Part shown: positions 9,761 through 19,174 of the stretch, piece by piece | Numbering within the stretch: the first letter of the stretch is position 1 | Layout: each line of letters begins with the position of its first letter | From: Alphaproteobacteria bacterium | GTDB taxonomy: Bacteria; Pseudomonadota; Alphaproteobacteria; Micropepsales; Micropepsaceae | NCBI GenBank assembly: GCA_009693985.1 | Contig: SHWE01000003.1 | Span: forward strand, 1 to 64,000 | Length of the DNA stretch: 64,000 nucleotides | Direction of reading: 5' to 3' | Notes under the pieces: model-generated | What the model was told of the DNA's origin: nothing | Database searches by the model: none | What the model saw: only the letters and a program-made list of their open reading frames with translations | Translations under genes and position numbers: made by a program

Positions 9761-11701
9761 TTATTGGACTCGTTGGCGGATGCCGTAGAAGTCCTTATCC
9801 ATTTCCGTATCGAGCGGATAGGCCTTGTTGGTGCGCTTGGCTTCTTCCAGCGCCGCCTTCTTCGCCGGGTCGATCCAATAGACGAACCAATCGGTCGGGG
9901 TCTGCGTCCGCTTCGGCAGATAGAATTCCGGAAATTGCACGTAGTCCCAGTGGACCAGCCTTATAAAGGGCGGATACCAGAACGGAATATAGAACGCTTC
10001 GTCATACACGATCTGATCGATGCGCCACATGGCCTCACGCCGTTTGTCCGCATCGAGATCCTCTTCATAGGTCTTGACCAGGGCATCCACCTCGGGCGTG
10101 CCGAAGCCCCAGAAATCGTTGTTGTTGGTGGCATTCTTGAACTCGGTATGGAGATATTGCCGCGGTTCGGGAAACAGGCCGCCGGACATTCCGATATTGA
10201 CCATCTCGAATTTGCGCTCGAGTGCGCGCTCGAAGGCGGTTCCGGGTTCCAGCAATTGCAAACGCATGTCGATGCCGGCGCGGCGCATGTCCTGCTGGAT
10301 GACGGTGAAGTGCCGCTCTAGCCCCTTGGCGGCATAGAGAAGCGTGAAGCTCGCCTTCTCGCTCTTGTCATTGACCAGAATGTCGTCGGTGTCGGTGCGG
10401 GTGAACAAAAGGCCGTAGGCGACGTTGCGCAGCTGCGCCAGCGTACTGCGGTTGCTTACATTCGCGGGACGACTATAGCCCGCGCGTTCCAGATGCATGC
10501 GCGCCATCTCCGAGTTGAATTCGCGCGTCATCAGATTGGGATTGGCGTATTCGGTTCCGTCGAAGAACGACCGCTTCCGGAAATACTCGCTGTACATGAG
10601 GTTCCGGTTGATGCGCTGGAAGTTGAAGAGATATTGCAGCGCGGTACGAAAGTCCTTGTTCCGGAAGATCGGCGCTTCCAGGTTCATGTGGAGGCCAGAA
10701 ACGCCGTCGGGCACGTCGGTGAAGACACGCACGCGGCGCAGCCAGCCATTGGTGACGGCGGGGAAGGTGTAGCTCTCGTTCCAGTTTCTGGCGCTGCCTT
10801 CGACCATCATGTCGAGTTCGCCGAGCCGCAAATAATCGAGCTCCCGTTCGGGCGAAATCACTCTCAGCTTGATCTCGTCGAAATTATACATGCCGATGAA
10901 GTAGCGCTTCTTGTTGCCCCACCAATTCGGCGTACGCTTGAAGGTGATGGTTTGTCCGCGTTCGACCGCGGAGACGGTGTAGGGCCCCACCGCGATCTGG
11001 AATTGATTGGTGGTGCGCGTCACCCAATTTTCGTCGAGCTGGGTGGCGTGGGCCGGCGTCGGCCATATGCCGCCGTAATCGACCAGCGGGCGCCAGGAAG
11101 GGCGCGTCCCCACGATACGCAGCGTGTAGTTGTCGATCTTGTCGACCGATTGGTAATAGCGCTCCGCATAGGAATTGTAGAACGGATCGACGATGAATTT
11201 CGATTGCATCATCTTCCAGGTGAAGACGTAGTCGTCCGCCGTGATGGGCTTGCCGTCGGAGAATTTCGCATCCGGATCGAGCTTGAAATAGATCGTCTTC
11301 TGATCCTTCTGGATCGACCAATGCGTCGCCATCACCGGAATGAATTTGTCGGTGACGGGATGCATGCCGACGAGGCCGAAGGCCATGGTGAAGGCTCTGT
11401 TCCAGGCGGCGAAGAAATCGTTGTTGTTGGGTCCCATCAGGCGGAAGGTCAGCGGATAGGCCCCGATGGCGACGTTGAACGTGCCGCCGCGCATGGCCTT
11501 CTCCGATCCGATCAGCGGCTCGTCATTGTCGGTTTCCCAGACGATGTCGGCTGGGAGCGTTGCGGGCGCGGCCGGCGTCGCCGACGCCGACGCAGGAGCG
11601 GTAGCGGGCGCCGGGGCAGGCGCGGGAGCCGCCAGGATCGGAGCACTTGCCGGCGCCAGCATGAGGCCGCCAAGCACGAGGGCCGCGAGCAATCTCTTCA
11701 T
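9761..11701 (-). CDS. Extracellular solute-binding protein family 5 (YejA-like)
   Basis: 646 residues counted from the ATG at 11701, chosen because a classical signal peptide (MKRLLAALVLGGLMLAPASA) starts there; an upstream in-frame start would overlap the permease gene. A Pro/Ala-rich linker of about 25 residues follows the signal. The mature protein has SBP5 hallmarks: DAKFSDGKPITADDYVFTW, GPYTVSAVERGQTITFKR, and the YejA-type C-terminal stretch FWGFGTPEVDALV. YejA proteins capture oligopeptides or peptide-like antibiotics such as microcin C. The gene lies between the permease and ATPase genes of one operon, which supports its role as the binding component. Confidence 0.92.
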   Translation of the reverse strand: MKRLLAALVLGGLMLAPASAPILAAPAPAPAPATAPASASATPAAPATLPADIVWETDNDEPLIGSEKAMRGGTFNVAIGAYPLTFRLMGPNNNDFFAAWNRAFTMAFGLVGMHPVTDKFIPVMATHWSIQKDQKTIYFKLDPDAKFSDGKPITADDYVFTWKMMQSKFIVDPFYNSYAERYYQSVDKIDNYTLRIVGTRPSWRPLVDYGGIWPTPAHATQLDENWVTRTTNQFQIAVGPYTVSAVERGQTITFKRTPNWWGNKKRYFIGMYNFDEIKLRVISPERELDYLRLGELDMMVEGSARNWNESYTFPAVTNGWLRRVRVFTDVPDGVSGLHMNLEAPIFRNKDFRTALQYLFNFQRINRNLMYSEYFRKRSFFDGTEYANPNLMTREFNSEMARMHLERAGYSRPANVSNRSTLAQLRNVAYGLLFTRTDTDDILVNDKSEKASFTLLYAAKGLERHFTVIQQDMRRAGIDMRLQLLEPGTAFERALERKFEMVNIGMSGGLFPEPRQYLHTEFKNATNNNDFWGFGTPEVDALVKTYEEDLDADKRREAMWRIDQIVYDEAFYIPFWYPPFIRLVHWDYVQFPEFYLPKRTQTPTDWFVYWIDPAKKAALEEAKRTNKAYPLDTEMDKDFYGIRQRVQ

Positions 11702-11714
11702 TGTCTTAGCTCCG

Positions 11715-13073
11715 CTATTCGTATTTCGCATATTGCTTGGGATCGAACGCTTCGCGAATCGATTCTCCGATGAACACGACGAGCACGAGCGTGACCGTGA
11801 TCGCGCCGAACGGCGCCAGCGTCAGCCAGATCTTGTCGCGGTTCTCTTGCAGCAGCGCCTGATCGATAAGTTGGCCCCAGGACGGCGTCGGCGCCGGCAG
11901 GCCATAGCCGAGATAATCCAGGCCCGTGAGAGCGAAGATCGCGCCGACCACGGCGAAGGGTGTGAACGTCACCAGCGGCGTCAGGCAATTGGGCAGAAGA
12001 TGGCGGAAGATGATGCGCAAATGCGAAGCGCCGTAGGATTTCGCCGCCAGGCAATATTCGCGCGTCTTCTCGCGATACATTTCGGTGCGCATATAGAAGG
12101 TGATGGTGATCCACTGGAAGATCGCCATGATGCCGACCAGCAGCCAGAAGCTCGGCGTCAGCAGCGCGGCGAGGATGATCACCACATAGAGGAACGGGAT
12201 CGTGACGAGGATTTCGATCACGCGCTGGCTCAACAGATCGAAGCGCCCGCCAAGATAGCCTTGCAGACTGCCGATGGCCGTCCCGATCACTTGGCCGAGG
12301 ATCACCAGGATCAGCGCGAAGAAGATCGAGATGCGGAAGCCGTAGAGCAGCCGCGAGGCGACGTCGCGCCCCTGGGAATCCGTGCCCAGATAATGCCGTC
12401 TGAGAGAATCCGGCGCGTTGGGCGGAACCTGGGCAAGGCTCGCGAGCGAAGGCATCGTGCCGCCGCGCGCCAGGCCGATGAGATTTCCGGTCGGCGATTT
12501 GGCGCGGTCGGCCAGGACATTCGTGATCTCGCCGCTATAGATGAGGTCGGCGAGCTCGGTCAGCCCGTCGCGGCGCGCCAGTCGCTCCGCCGCCTCGCGA
12601 TTGCCCGCGGTCAGCTCGATCTGAATCTCGTTGAGGATCTCGTTGTACCAGAAGTCGCTGACATAGGGGTCCCACGGGATCGGCGGCATGATGACATAAT
12701 TGCCCCGGTTGGGATATTTCGCGTCGATCTGGCTTTGCGTTTGTCCGTTCGGCATCGCGCTGTCGCGGTCGTGGAGAAAACGTTCAGTCTGCCATTCGCG
12801 CTGCAGACGTAGATATTCGGTCTCGATGTCGCCGGTGGACCAGCCCGGCGGCGGCGTCTGCGCGAAATTCGCCATGCTGAAATACTGAAAGCTCGGGAAG
12901 TACCACTGTCCCTGATAGCTCACGAACAGCGCGCGGCTCTCGGCCAGGAGCGGCGCGAAGATCGACAGCACGATCGCGGCCAGGAGGATGAGAAGCGAAT
13001 AATAGCCGCGCTTGATCTGGCGGAATTTGGCGAAACGCCGCCGCGTGATGGGATCGAGCTTGATCCAAGCCAT
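11715..13073 (-). CDS. Peptide ABC transporter permease (YejE/DppC-like)
   Basis: 452-residue inner-membrane permease. One N-terminal membrane span (about residues 25-45) is followed by a long extracytoplasmic insertion of roughly 170 residues, then the core permease region containing HYLGTDSQGRDVASRLLYGFRIS and the EAA-type loop YCLAAKSYGASHLRIIFRHLLPN. The large loop after TM1 is typical of YejE and distinguishes it from shorter DppC proteins. It starts 3 bases after the stop of the partner permease and ends 13 bases before the binding-protein start. With the 13077 product it forms the translocation pore. Confidence 0.92.
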   Translation of the reverse strand: MAWIKLDPITRRRFAKFRQIKRGYYSLLILLAAIVLSIFAPLLAESRALFVSYQGQWYFPSFQYFSMANFAQTPPPGWSTGDIETEYLRLQREWQTERFLHDRDSAMPNGQTQSQIDAKYPNRGNYVIMPPIPWDPYVSDFWYNEILNEIQIELTAGNREAAERLARRDGLTELADLIYSGEITNVLADRAKSPTGNLIGLARGGTMPSLASLAQVPPNAPDSLRRHYLGTDSQGRDVASRLLYGFRISIFFALILVILGQVIGTAIGSLQGYLGGRFDLLSQRVIEILVTIPFLYVVIILAALLTPSFWLLVGIMAIFQWITITFYMRTEMYREKTREYCLAAKSYGASHLRIIFRHLLPNCLTPLVTFTPFAVVGAIFALTGLDYLGYGLPAPTPSWGQLIDQALLQENRDKIWLTLAPFGAITVTLVLVVFIGESIREAFDPKQYAKYE

Positions 13074-13076
13074 GGT

Positions 13077-14129
13077 CTACTCGAACCGCACGCGCGGATC
13101 GACGAACGCGACCGCGAGATCCGAAATCAGATTGCCGAGCATCATCACCACGCTTGAGATCACCAGAAAGCCCATGACGACGGGATAGTCGCGCGACTGG
13201 ATGGCTTCGAAGGCGAGCAATCCCACCCCCTGAATGTCGAAGACGCGTTCGATCAGCAACGAACCGGTGAGGAAGATGCCAAGCAGGCCGCCGATGCTGG
13301 TCGCCATCGGAATCAGCGAGTTGCGCAAGGCATGAACGAACACCGCGCGCCTCCAGGAGAGCCCCTTGGCCAGCGCCGTGCGGACGTAATCGGCGCTCAT
13401 ATTCTCCATCAGGCTGTTCTTCATCAGCATGGTCTCGACGGCGAACGCGCCGGTGAGATAGGCGATGAGCGGCAGCACCGAATGCCAGACGATGTCAGTG
13501 AACTTGGCGAACATGCCTAAGTTCTCCGCACCCTGCGATTGGAAGCCGCCGAGAGGGAAAATCTGAATCTGCACGCCGAGCAGATTGACAAGCACCGCGC
13601 CGAGCGCAAATCCCGGTATGGCGTAGCCCGTGAAGATCAGCACCGAAGTGAGATTGTCCACCACCGTTCGGTGTCGGATGGCTTTCAGGATTCCGAGCGG
13701 AATGCAGATCCCGAAAATGAAAATGGTGGTCACGATCCCATAATAGATCGAGACGGGCAGGCGCTCGGCGATCACCTCTATGACGGGCTCGTTGTAGCGG
13801 AAGGATTGTCCGAGATTGAGCTGCACGGTTTGAAGCAGCCAGGTGCCGTAGGCGATCGGCAGCGGCTTGTCGAAGCCGTAATATTCGTTGAGTTGCTGGA
13901 GCTGGCCTTCGGGGATGGTGAACTGGGCTCTCGGACCGGCGCCCCCGCCGCCCCCCGCTTCGCCGCTGCCGCCCGCGCCGGCCAATTGCAGGCGCATCTG
14001 GTCGATGGGGCCGCCGGGCACGAACTGGCACAGCAGGAAGGTCACGAAGGTGATCCCGATAAAGGTCGGGATCATCAGCAGGACCCGTCTCAGCACGTAA
14101 TCGCGCAGTGCTTCGCCGCGTGATTTCAC
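13077..14129 (-). CDS. Peptide ABC transporter permease (YejB/DppB-like)
   Basis: 350 residues, six predicted membrane spans. The N-terminus YVLRRVLLMIPTFIGITFVTF is the standard DppB/YejB opening, followed by a Gly-rich insertion (residues about 50-65) and the YYGFDKPLPIAYGTWL segment. The EAA loop is YVRTALAKGLSWRRAVFVHALRN. A GTG start is used, with an AGGG-type site upstream. It is the first gene of the peptide importer operon (13077 down to 7726), all on the minus strand. Confidence 0.92.
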   Translation of the reverse strand: MKSRGEALRDYVLRRVLLMIPTFIGITFVTFLLCQFVPGGPIDQMRLQLAGAGGSGEAGGGGGAGPRAQFTIPEGQLQQLNEYYGFDKPLPIAYGTWLLQTVQLNLGQSFRYNEPVIEVIAERLPVSIYYGIVTTIFIFGICIPLGILKAIRHRTVVDNLTSVLIFTGYAIPGFALGAVLVNLLGVQIQIFPLGGFQSQGAENLGMFAKFTDIVWHSVLPLIAYLTGAFAVETMLMKNSLMENMSADYVRTALAKGLSWRRAVFVHALRNSLIPMATSIGGLLGIFLTGSLLIERVFDIQGVGLLAFEAIQSRDYPVVMGFLVISSVVMMLGNLISDLAVAFVDPRVRFE

Positions 14130-14191
14130 GATTGCATCCCTTCGCTGGCCGCGAGGGGACGATCTTACTCACCTTGAAGGTGGCGTCACTC

Positions 14192-14593
14192 TCAACTTTC
14201 GTGGATCGGGGCCCGAAAGGGCTTTCGGCGGCCGGAATCGACCAGGACCCGGCGGCGTTCCTGGGTCAGGATGTCGTTGCCAGCCCGCGGCAGTCTTTCG
14301 ACCAGCAGGCGCCGCAGGAACTGCATGTCGGGCTGGATCAGTTCCTCGGATCGGTAGGTGTTGAGGAATTTGAGGCCGATTTCCTTGGCGCCGACCCAGA
14401 TGACGGCCGCCTCGTGCATCAGGTCCTTGGTGCCGACGAGGAGATAGAAATGGGCCGGGATGACCTGATCCTTGGGAACCTGAAGCTTCGCGCCCGATGC
14501 CGAGATTTCCCGGATCGGCGGAAGCTCCTCGAAATCGTGGGGCCCGGTCATGGCGCCCATTTTGGGGCGCTGCGGCTTTGCCGGACATGTCAT
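14192..14593 (-). CDS. PilZ-like domain protein, start uncertain
   Basis: About 133 residues. The segment PPIREISASGAKLQVPKDQV followed by a beta-rich stretch with AAVIWVGAKEIGLKFL matches the second half of PilZ domains (D/E-x-S-x-x-G then the G-(L/V)-x-F block), which bind c-di-GMP. The N-terminal RxxxR arginine motif of canonical PilZ domains is not seen, so ligand binding is doubtful. Start candidates are 14593, 14560 and 14551; none has a good ribosome binding site. The 14593 ATG shares one CATG with a potential start of the opposite-strand chrA fragment, and no promoter space separates them, suggesting that this gene lost its original 5' end. Located upstream of the peptide transporter on the same strand. 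Confidence 0.6.
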   Translation of the reverse strand: MTCPAKPQRPKMGAMTGPHDFEELPPIREISASGAKLQVPKDQVIPAHFYLLVGTKDLMHEAAVIWVGAKEIGLKFLNTYRSEELIQPDMQFLRRLLVERLPRAGNDILTQERRRVLVDSGRRKPFRAPIHES

Positions 14594-15425
14594 GGGGGTT
14601 CGCTCGCTGTCGCGTTCTTCGGGAAGACACGTTGCCGGAAGCGACGAACCCCTCGCGCTGATCGACGCAGGCTTCGCGAAGGGTGCGCCTGCCCATGTGA
14701 AGCCGTCCCTCACGCGCGCGGTTAAGATTGCCGCGATCGGCCTTCTTTTGTGGCTGGCTCCGCTCGTTTTCCTATGGTGGTTCCTCGGCGCCGATAATGT
14801 CTTCACCGCGATCACCGCGTTCAACAGCAAGATGGCGCTCGTCACCTTCGGCGGCGCCTATGCGGCGCTCAGCTACATGGCGCAGCAGGCGGTTGAGAAT
14901 TACCACTGGCTCCAGCCCGACGAGATGCTGGTCGGCCTCGGCTTTGCCGAAACGACGCCGGGCCCGCTCATCAGCGTGGTGCAATTCGTCGGCTTCATGG
15001 GGGCGTTCCGCGCGCCCGGCGCGCTCGATCCGGCACTCGCGGGAACGCTGGGCGGCGTGCTCGCGATGTGGGCGACCTTCGTTCCCTCCTTTCTCTGGAT
15101 ATTCCTCGGCGCGCCCTATGTCGAAGCGTTGCTCGGCTACAAGCCTTTGGATGCGGTGCTCTCCGCGATCACGGCGGCCGTGGTCGGAATCATCCTCAAT
15201 CTCGCGGCCTGGTTCGCGCTCCACACGCTGTTCGCAAATGTCGCCGAAGTGCAGACGCTCGGAATGCGCCTCAGTATTCCTGATCCGGCAAGCCTCGATG
15301 TCGCGGCGCTTGTGCTCTCGGCCGGAGCCATTGTCGCGATGTTCGGCTTTCGCGTCGGGATGATGCCGGTCTTCGCCGTCTGCTCGGCGCTCGGCGTTGC
15401 GATGTATCTCGCCGGAATCCGTTAG
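14592..15425 (+). CDS. Chromate transporter ChrA, C-terminal half only (5'-truncated)
   Basis: About 277 residues matching only the second CHR domain of two-domain ChrA: KMALVTFGGAYAALSYMAQQ, GLGFAETTPGPLISVVQFVGF, and LAGTLGGVLAMWATFVPSFLWIFLGAPY, with five to six hydrophobic segments. Two-domain ChrA proteins have about 400-450 residues; the whole first domain with its own PGP motif is missing. Similarity to the inter-domain linker seems to reach back to about 14630 (PLALIDAGF, HVKPSLTRA), then stops. The frame remains open to 14550 but without a signal or a good ribosome binding site. ChrA exports chromate by proton antiport; this remnant is probably non-functional unless it pairs with another CHR domain. 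Possible breakpoint remnant. Confidence 0.7.
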   Translation: MGVRSLSRSSGRHVAGSDEPLALIDAGFAKGAPAHVKPSLTRAVKIAAIGLLLWLAPLVFLWWFLGADNVFTAITAFNSKMALVTFGGAYAALSYMAQQAVENYHWLQPDEMLVGLGFAETTPGPLISVVQFVGFMGAFRAPGALDPALAGTLGGVLAMWATFVPSFLWIFLGAPYVEALLGYKPLDAVLSAITAAVVGIILNLAAWFALHTLFANVAEVQTLGMRLSIPDPASLDVAALVLSAGAIVAMFGFRVGMMPVFAVCSALGVAMYLAGIR

Positions 15426-15530
15426 GTCCAGATGCCCATCGCGCGCCCTAAGCGGCTGGTATTAGCGGCCTTGGCGGATAGTATGGGCTTTGTCGAATGA
15501 CGGGTCCGAGCGGACCTCACGGGGGTGACA

Positions 15531-16793
15531 ATGTCCGAGGCGATCAAGCCTGCGCCCATAGCGGCGCCTGCCACGCGCTGGATACAGCTTGGCCTCGGGC
15601 TGATCGCCATGATGTCCATATCGAGTCCGCAATATGTATGGACTCTGTTCGTGGCGCCGTTCCAGGAGGCGACGGGCGCCGGCCTGCCAGCCATCCAGAT
15701 CACGTTCTCGCTGCTGATCGTGTTGCAGACCTGGCTCGCCCCGGTGCAGGGCTGGCTGGTGGATCGCTTCGGTCCGAAATTGCTGATCGCACTCGGCGCC
15801 GGACTGAGCGGCCTCGGTTTCGTGCTGTCGGCGCAAGCAACCAGCGTGACCGCGCTCTATCTCACCTATGGCGGGCTTTGCGGCTTCGGCACCGGCATCG
15901 TCTATATCGGCATTGTCGGTCTGATGGTGAAGTGGTTCCCCGATAGGCGCGGCTTCGCGGTCGGCATGGTGGCGGCGGGCTACGGCTCCGGCGCGATCCT
16001 GACGACGTTCCCCATCGACATGATGCTGCGCACCTCCGGTCACGGGACGACGCTGGTGACTTTCGGGGTGATCCTCGGCGCCGTCGGAATTTGCGCCGCG
16101 CTTGGTTTGCGCTTTCCGCGGCCGGGTGAAGTCACGGCACGTGGATCTTCCGTCGTCGCGGCGAGCACCGTCGACTACACGCCGCGGCAAATGATGGGTA
16201 ATCCCATCTTCTGGCTGCTCTTTCTGATGATGGCCATGATGTCGACCGGCGGGTTGATGGTGGTGGCGCAGTTCGGGCCCGTCATGCGCGATTTCGGCAT
16301 CGCCGAAGTGGCGATCTCCGGCATGGCGGCGCTGCCATTCGCGCTGACGCTGCAGCGCATCGCCAACGGTTTGACGCGTCCGTTCTTCGGTTGGGTCTCG
16401 GACGTGATCGGCCGCGAGAACACGATGTTCATCGCCTTCGGCCTGGAGGCGATTGCCGTCTGGGCGATGCTGGGCGCGCGCGAGGACCCTGCGCTTTTCG
16501 CGCTGATGTCGGGCATCGTCTTCTTCGGCTGGGGCGAGATTTTCTCGCTCTTTCCCTCAACGCTGACGGACACGTTCGGCACCAAATACGCGACGACCAA
16601 TTACGGCTTTCTCTATATCGCGCAAGGGGTCGGCTCTGTGCTCGGCGGACCGGCGGCGGCGTGGATGCACGATGTCTCTGGGACTTGGTTCCCGGTGTTC
16701 TACACCATCATCGCGCTGGATGCGCTGACCGCAGGCTTGGCGCTGTTCGTTCTGAAACCGATGCGCAAAAACTGGCTGAAGACGCAACGCTAG
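15531..16793 (+). CDS. MFS transporter, oxalate/formate antiporter (OFA)-like
   Basis: About 420-residue 12-TM major facilitator. The ATG at 15531 is preferred over the GTG at 15525 because GGGGGTG lies at a suitable distance. OFA-like features: the N-terminal SSPQYVWTLFVAPFQ segment in TM1, the VDRFGPK loop between TM2 and TM3, and GFLYIAQGVGSVLGGP in TM10-11. OxlT-like proteins exchange dicarboxylates and monocarboxylates; many relatives carry other organic acids. It is convergent with the 16794 molybdenum hydroxylase gene with no space between stops, so a functional link to the organic acids metabolised around it is plausible but unproven. Confidence 0.85.
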   Translation: MSEAIKPAPIAAPATRWIQLGLGLIAMMSISSPQYVWTLFVAPFQEATGAGLPAIQITFSLLIVLQTWLAPVQGWLVDRFGPKLLIALGAGLSGLGFVLSAQATSVTALYLTYGGLCGFGTGIVYIGIVGLMVKWFPDRRGFAVGMVAAGYGSGAILTTFPIDMMLRTSGHGTTLVTFGVILGAVGICAALGLRFPRPGEVTARGSSVVAASTVDYTPRQMMGNPIFWLLFLMMAMMSTGGLMVVAQFGPVMRDFGIAEVAISGMAALPFALTLQRIANGLTRPFFGWVSDVIGRENTMFIAFGLEAIAVWAMLGAREDPALFALMSGIVFFGWGEIFSLFPSTLTDTFGTKYATTNYGFLYIAQGVGSVLGGPAAAWMHDVSGTWFPVFYTIIALDALTAGLALFVLKPMRKNWLKTQR

Positions 16794-19130
16794 TCAGACC
16801 TTCGCACGCTCTAACAAAGCGTGAAGTCGCGCCGGGGTGAGCGGCAGATCGGTGATGCGTACACCGAAAGGCGACAGCGCATCTTCTATCGCGGACACGA
16901 TGGCGGCGGGGGCTCCAATGGTGCCGCTTTCGGCCGCGCCTTTCACGCCCAGCGGATTCACCGGCGTCGGGGATTCCATGTGGTGGATTTCTATGCGGGG
17001 GATCACGTCCGCGGTCGGCAACAAATAATCGGCATAATTGGCCGTGAGCGGCTGGCCGTTGGAATCATATTGCATCCATTCGTAGAGCGTCGCGCCGATG
17101 CCGTGCACGACGCCGCCGAGGATCTGCCCCTCCACCATCATCGGATTGATCATGCGCCCGCAATCATGGACGACGACATAGCGCGTCAGCGTCACATGGC
17201 CAGTGGCGATATCGATTTCGACTTCGCAGACATGCGCGCCATTGGTGTAGGTCATCGCAGGCGGCGAAAAATCGTCGGAGGCCGCCAGACCGGGCGCCAA
17301 ATTCCCCGGCAGCGTCAGGCCCGGCACGCCGGAAAGTGCCCGCGCGATATCGCGCAAGGAAATCTGCACGCCCTGCATGCCACGGCCACGCACGAAACCA
17401 TCGGCCAATTCCAAATCCTCGACCGCCACTTTCAGCATCGCGGCGGCGGCACGCTTTGCCTTGTCAGCGACGTTGGCGCTGGCGCGTTGTGCCGCATTGC
17501 CGGCGGTCACCGCCTGACGGCTCGCAAACGCGCCAAGGCCGTGGGGCGAGGCGGCGGTGTCGCCGTCAATGACGCGGATGGCGTCGGGGCGCATCCCGAA
17601 AACTCCGGCGGCGATCTGCGCCAGCATGGTCTTGACGCCTTGGCCCTGCGCGGTCGCGCCCGTCGCAAGCACGATCTCGCCGGACGGGCCAATGCGGATA
17701 TGCACGCTCTCGAACGGCCCACGCCCCGTGCCCTCGACATAATTGCAAAGCCCGATGCCGATGAAGCGCCCTTTGCTTCGCGCGGCGTTCTGGCGGGCGG
17801 GAAAGTCGCCCCAGCCTGCGGCTTCGAGCACACGGCGCTGACATTCGGGATAGTCGCCGCTGTCATAGACCATGATGCTGCCGTCGCGCTGTTTGACTTC
17901 GGTGGCATAAGGCATCGAAGCGGCGGCGATGAGATTGCGCCGCCGGATTTCGTCGCGTGGCAGGCCGAGTTTCGCCGCTATCGCGTCGAGCAGCCGTTCC
18001 ATCACGAACGTGCCCTGCGGGCGGCCGGCGCCGCGTGTCGGCGCTGCGGGCGTCAAGTTGGTAAGGCATAGAGAGATGGTGAGATCGCAGGCGGGCAGAA
18101 CATAAAGCCCGATCATGTTCGTCGCGGCATTGTAGGGAAGCGCGACGCCATAGGGCGTGTTGGCGCCGTGGTCGTGGCGCATGTGTCCGCGAACGGCGAG
18201 GAGGCGGCCGTCGGCATCGCAAGCCGCTTCCATATCCCAGTCCTGCACGCGTTCGAGCACCGTCGCGGTGAAATTTTCGACGCGGTCCTCGATCCATTTG
18301 ATCGGCGCGCGAAGCGCCAGCGCCGCCGCCGGAATCGCCAACTCCTCGGGATGGAACGGCGCTTTGGGTCCAAAGCCGCCGCCGACATCGGGCGCGATCA
18401 CGCGAATCTGTTCGTCTTCCAACCCGAGCGCCGCGACGAGCACGGATTTCGCGCGATGCGGCATCTGCGTGGTGTTCCAGACAGTGAGCAGATTTTCCAC
18501 TGCGTCGAAGCGCGCGACAACCCCGCGCGGCTCGACCGAGTGACCGCCGCCCTTGTGCAGTTGAAAGCGCTCGGCGATGCGATGAGCCGCGCATCCGAAC
18601 GCGCCGTCGGCATCGCCATATTTAAGAAAATGCTGGGCGACAAGATTGTCCGGGCAATCGAGCCGCGCTTTTGGGGAATTGGGTTCGAGACCCGCGCGCA
18701 CGTCGACGATGGCGGGAAGCGGCTCCGCATCGATGTCGATGAGGCGCAATGCGTCTTCGGCTAGGGCGCGGGTCTCAGCGACGACAAGCGCGATGGGCTC
18801 GCCGACATAGGTCAGTTCGTCATGCGCGAGCACAAAAGGATCGACCGCGAAACGGATCGCGCCCGAGGGTAGCGCCAGCGGAATGCAGTCGCCGGTCAGA
18901 AGAGGGCGCAGATCGCCATAGGTAAAGACCGCGCGCACGCCGGGCGATGCAAGCGCCTTGGCGATGTCGATGCCTTTCAGCCGCGCATGGGCGTGCGGCG
19001 AACGCAGGAACGCCGCATGCAGCAGACCGGGCAGGCGAATGTCGTCGACGAAGCGCCCGCGCCCGCGCAGCAACGGCCCGTCCTCGACGCGCAAGATGCG
19101 CTGGCCTATGAGGCTCGTGTTGATCGGCAT
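16794..19130 (-). CDS. Orphan molybdenum hydroxylase large subunit (CoxL/aldehyde-oxidase-like)
   Basis: 778 residues of the xanthine dehydrogenase family molybdopterin-binding subunit. Order of blocks: LRVEDGPLLRGRGRFVDDI at the N-terminus, DVGGGFGPKAPFHPEE in the first Mo domain, the PTRGAGRPQGTF loop at the position of the AY(R/C)GAGR loop, TGATAQGQGVKTM, and VNPLGVKGAAESGT near the C-terminus with the conserved active-site Glu. There is no signal peptide, as for cytoplasmic CoxL-type enzymes. The usual medium (FAD) and small (2Fe-2S) subunit genes are not adjacent, so partners must be encoded elsewhere or borrowed from the other two CoxMS pairs in the window. Substrate unknown; CO is unlikely as the CO dehydrogenase Cys loop is absent. 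Confidence 0.9.
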   Translation of the reverse strand: MPINTSLIGQRILRVEDGPLLRGRGRFVDDIRLPGLLHAAFLRSPHAHARLKGIDIAKALASPGVRAVFTYGDLRPLLTGDCIPLALPSGAIRFAVDPFVLAHDELTYVGEPIALVVAETRALAEDALRLIDIDAEPLPAIVDVRAGLEPNSPKARLDCPDNLVAQHFLKYGDADGAFGCAAHRIAERFQLHKGGGHSVEPRGVVARFDAVENLLTVWNTTQMPHRAKSVLVAALGLEDEQIRVIAPDVGGGFGPKAPFHPEELAIPAAALALRAPIKWIEDRVENFTATVLERVQDWDMEAACDADGRLLAVRGHMRHDHGANTPYGVALPYNAATNMIGLYVLPACDLTISLCLTNLTPAAPTRGAGRPQGTFVMERLLDAIAAKLGLPRDEIRRRNLIAAASMPYATEVKQRDGSIMVYDSGDYPECQRRVLEAAGWGDFPARQNAARSKGRFIGIGLCNYVEGTGRGPFESVHIRIGPSGEIVLATGATAQGQGVKTMLAQIAAGVFGMRPDAIRVIDGDTAASPHGLGAFASRQAVTAGNAAQRASANVADKAKRAAAAMLKVAVEDLELADGFVRGRGMQGVQISLRDIARALSGVPGLTLPGNLAPGLAASDDFSPPAMTYTNGAHVCEVEIDIATGHVTLTRYVVVHDCGRMINPMMVEGQILGGVVHGIGATLYEWMQYDSNGQPLTANYADYLLPTADVIPRIEIHHMESPTPVNPLGVKGAAESGTIGAPAAIVSAIEDALSPFGVRITDLPLTPARLHALLERAKV

Positions 19131-19174
19131 GGCGGCTTCGATATACAGCAGGGAAGGAAATAGTGGGAGGCTTT

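Noticed and set aside
10493-12812. Overlapping long plus-strand frames opposite the peptide transporter genes
   Set aside because: Antisense to well-supported binding-protein and permease genes; translations are Arg/Glu/His-rich without motifs.
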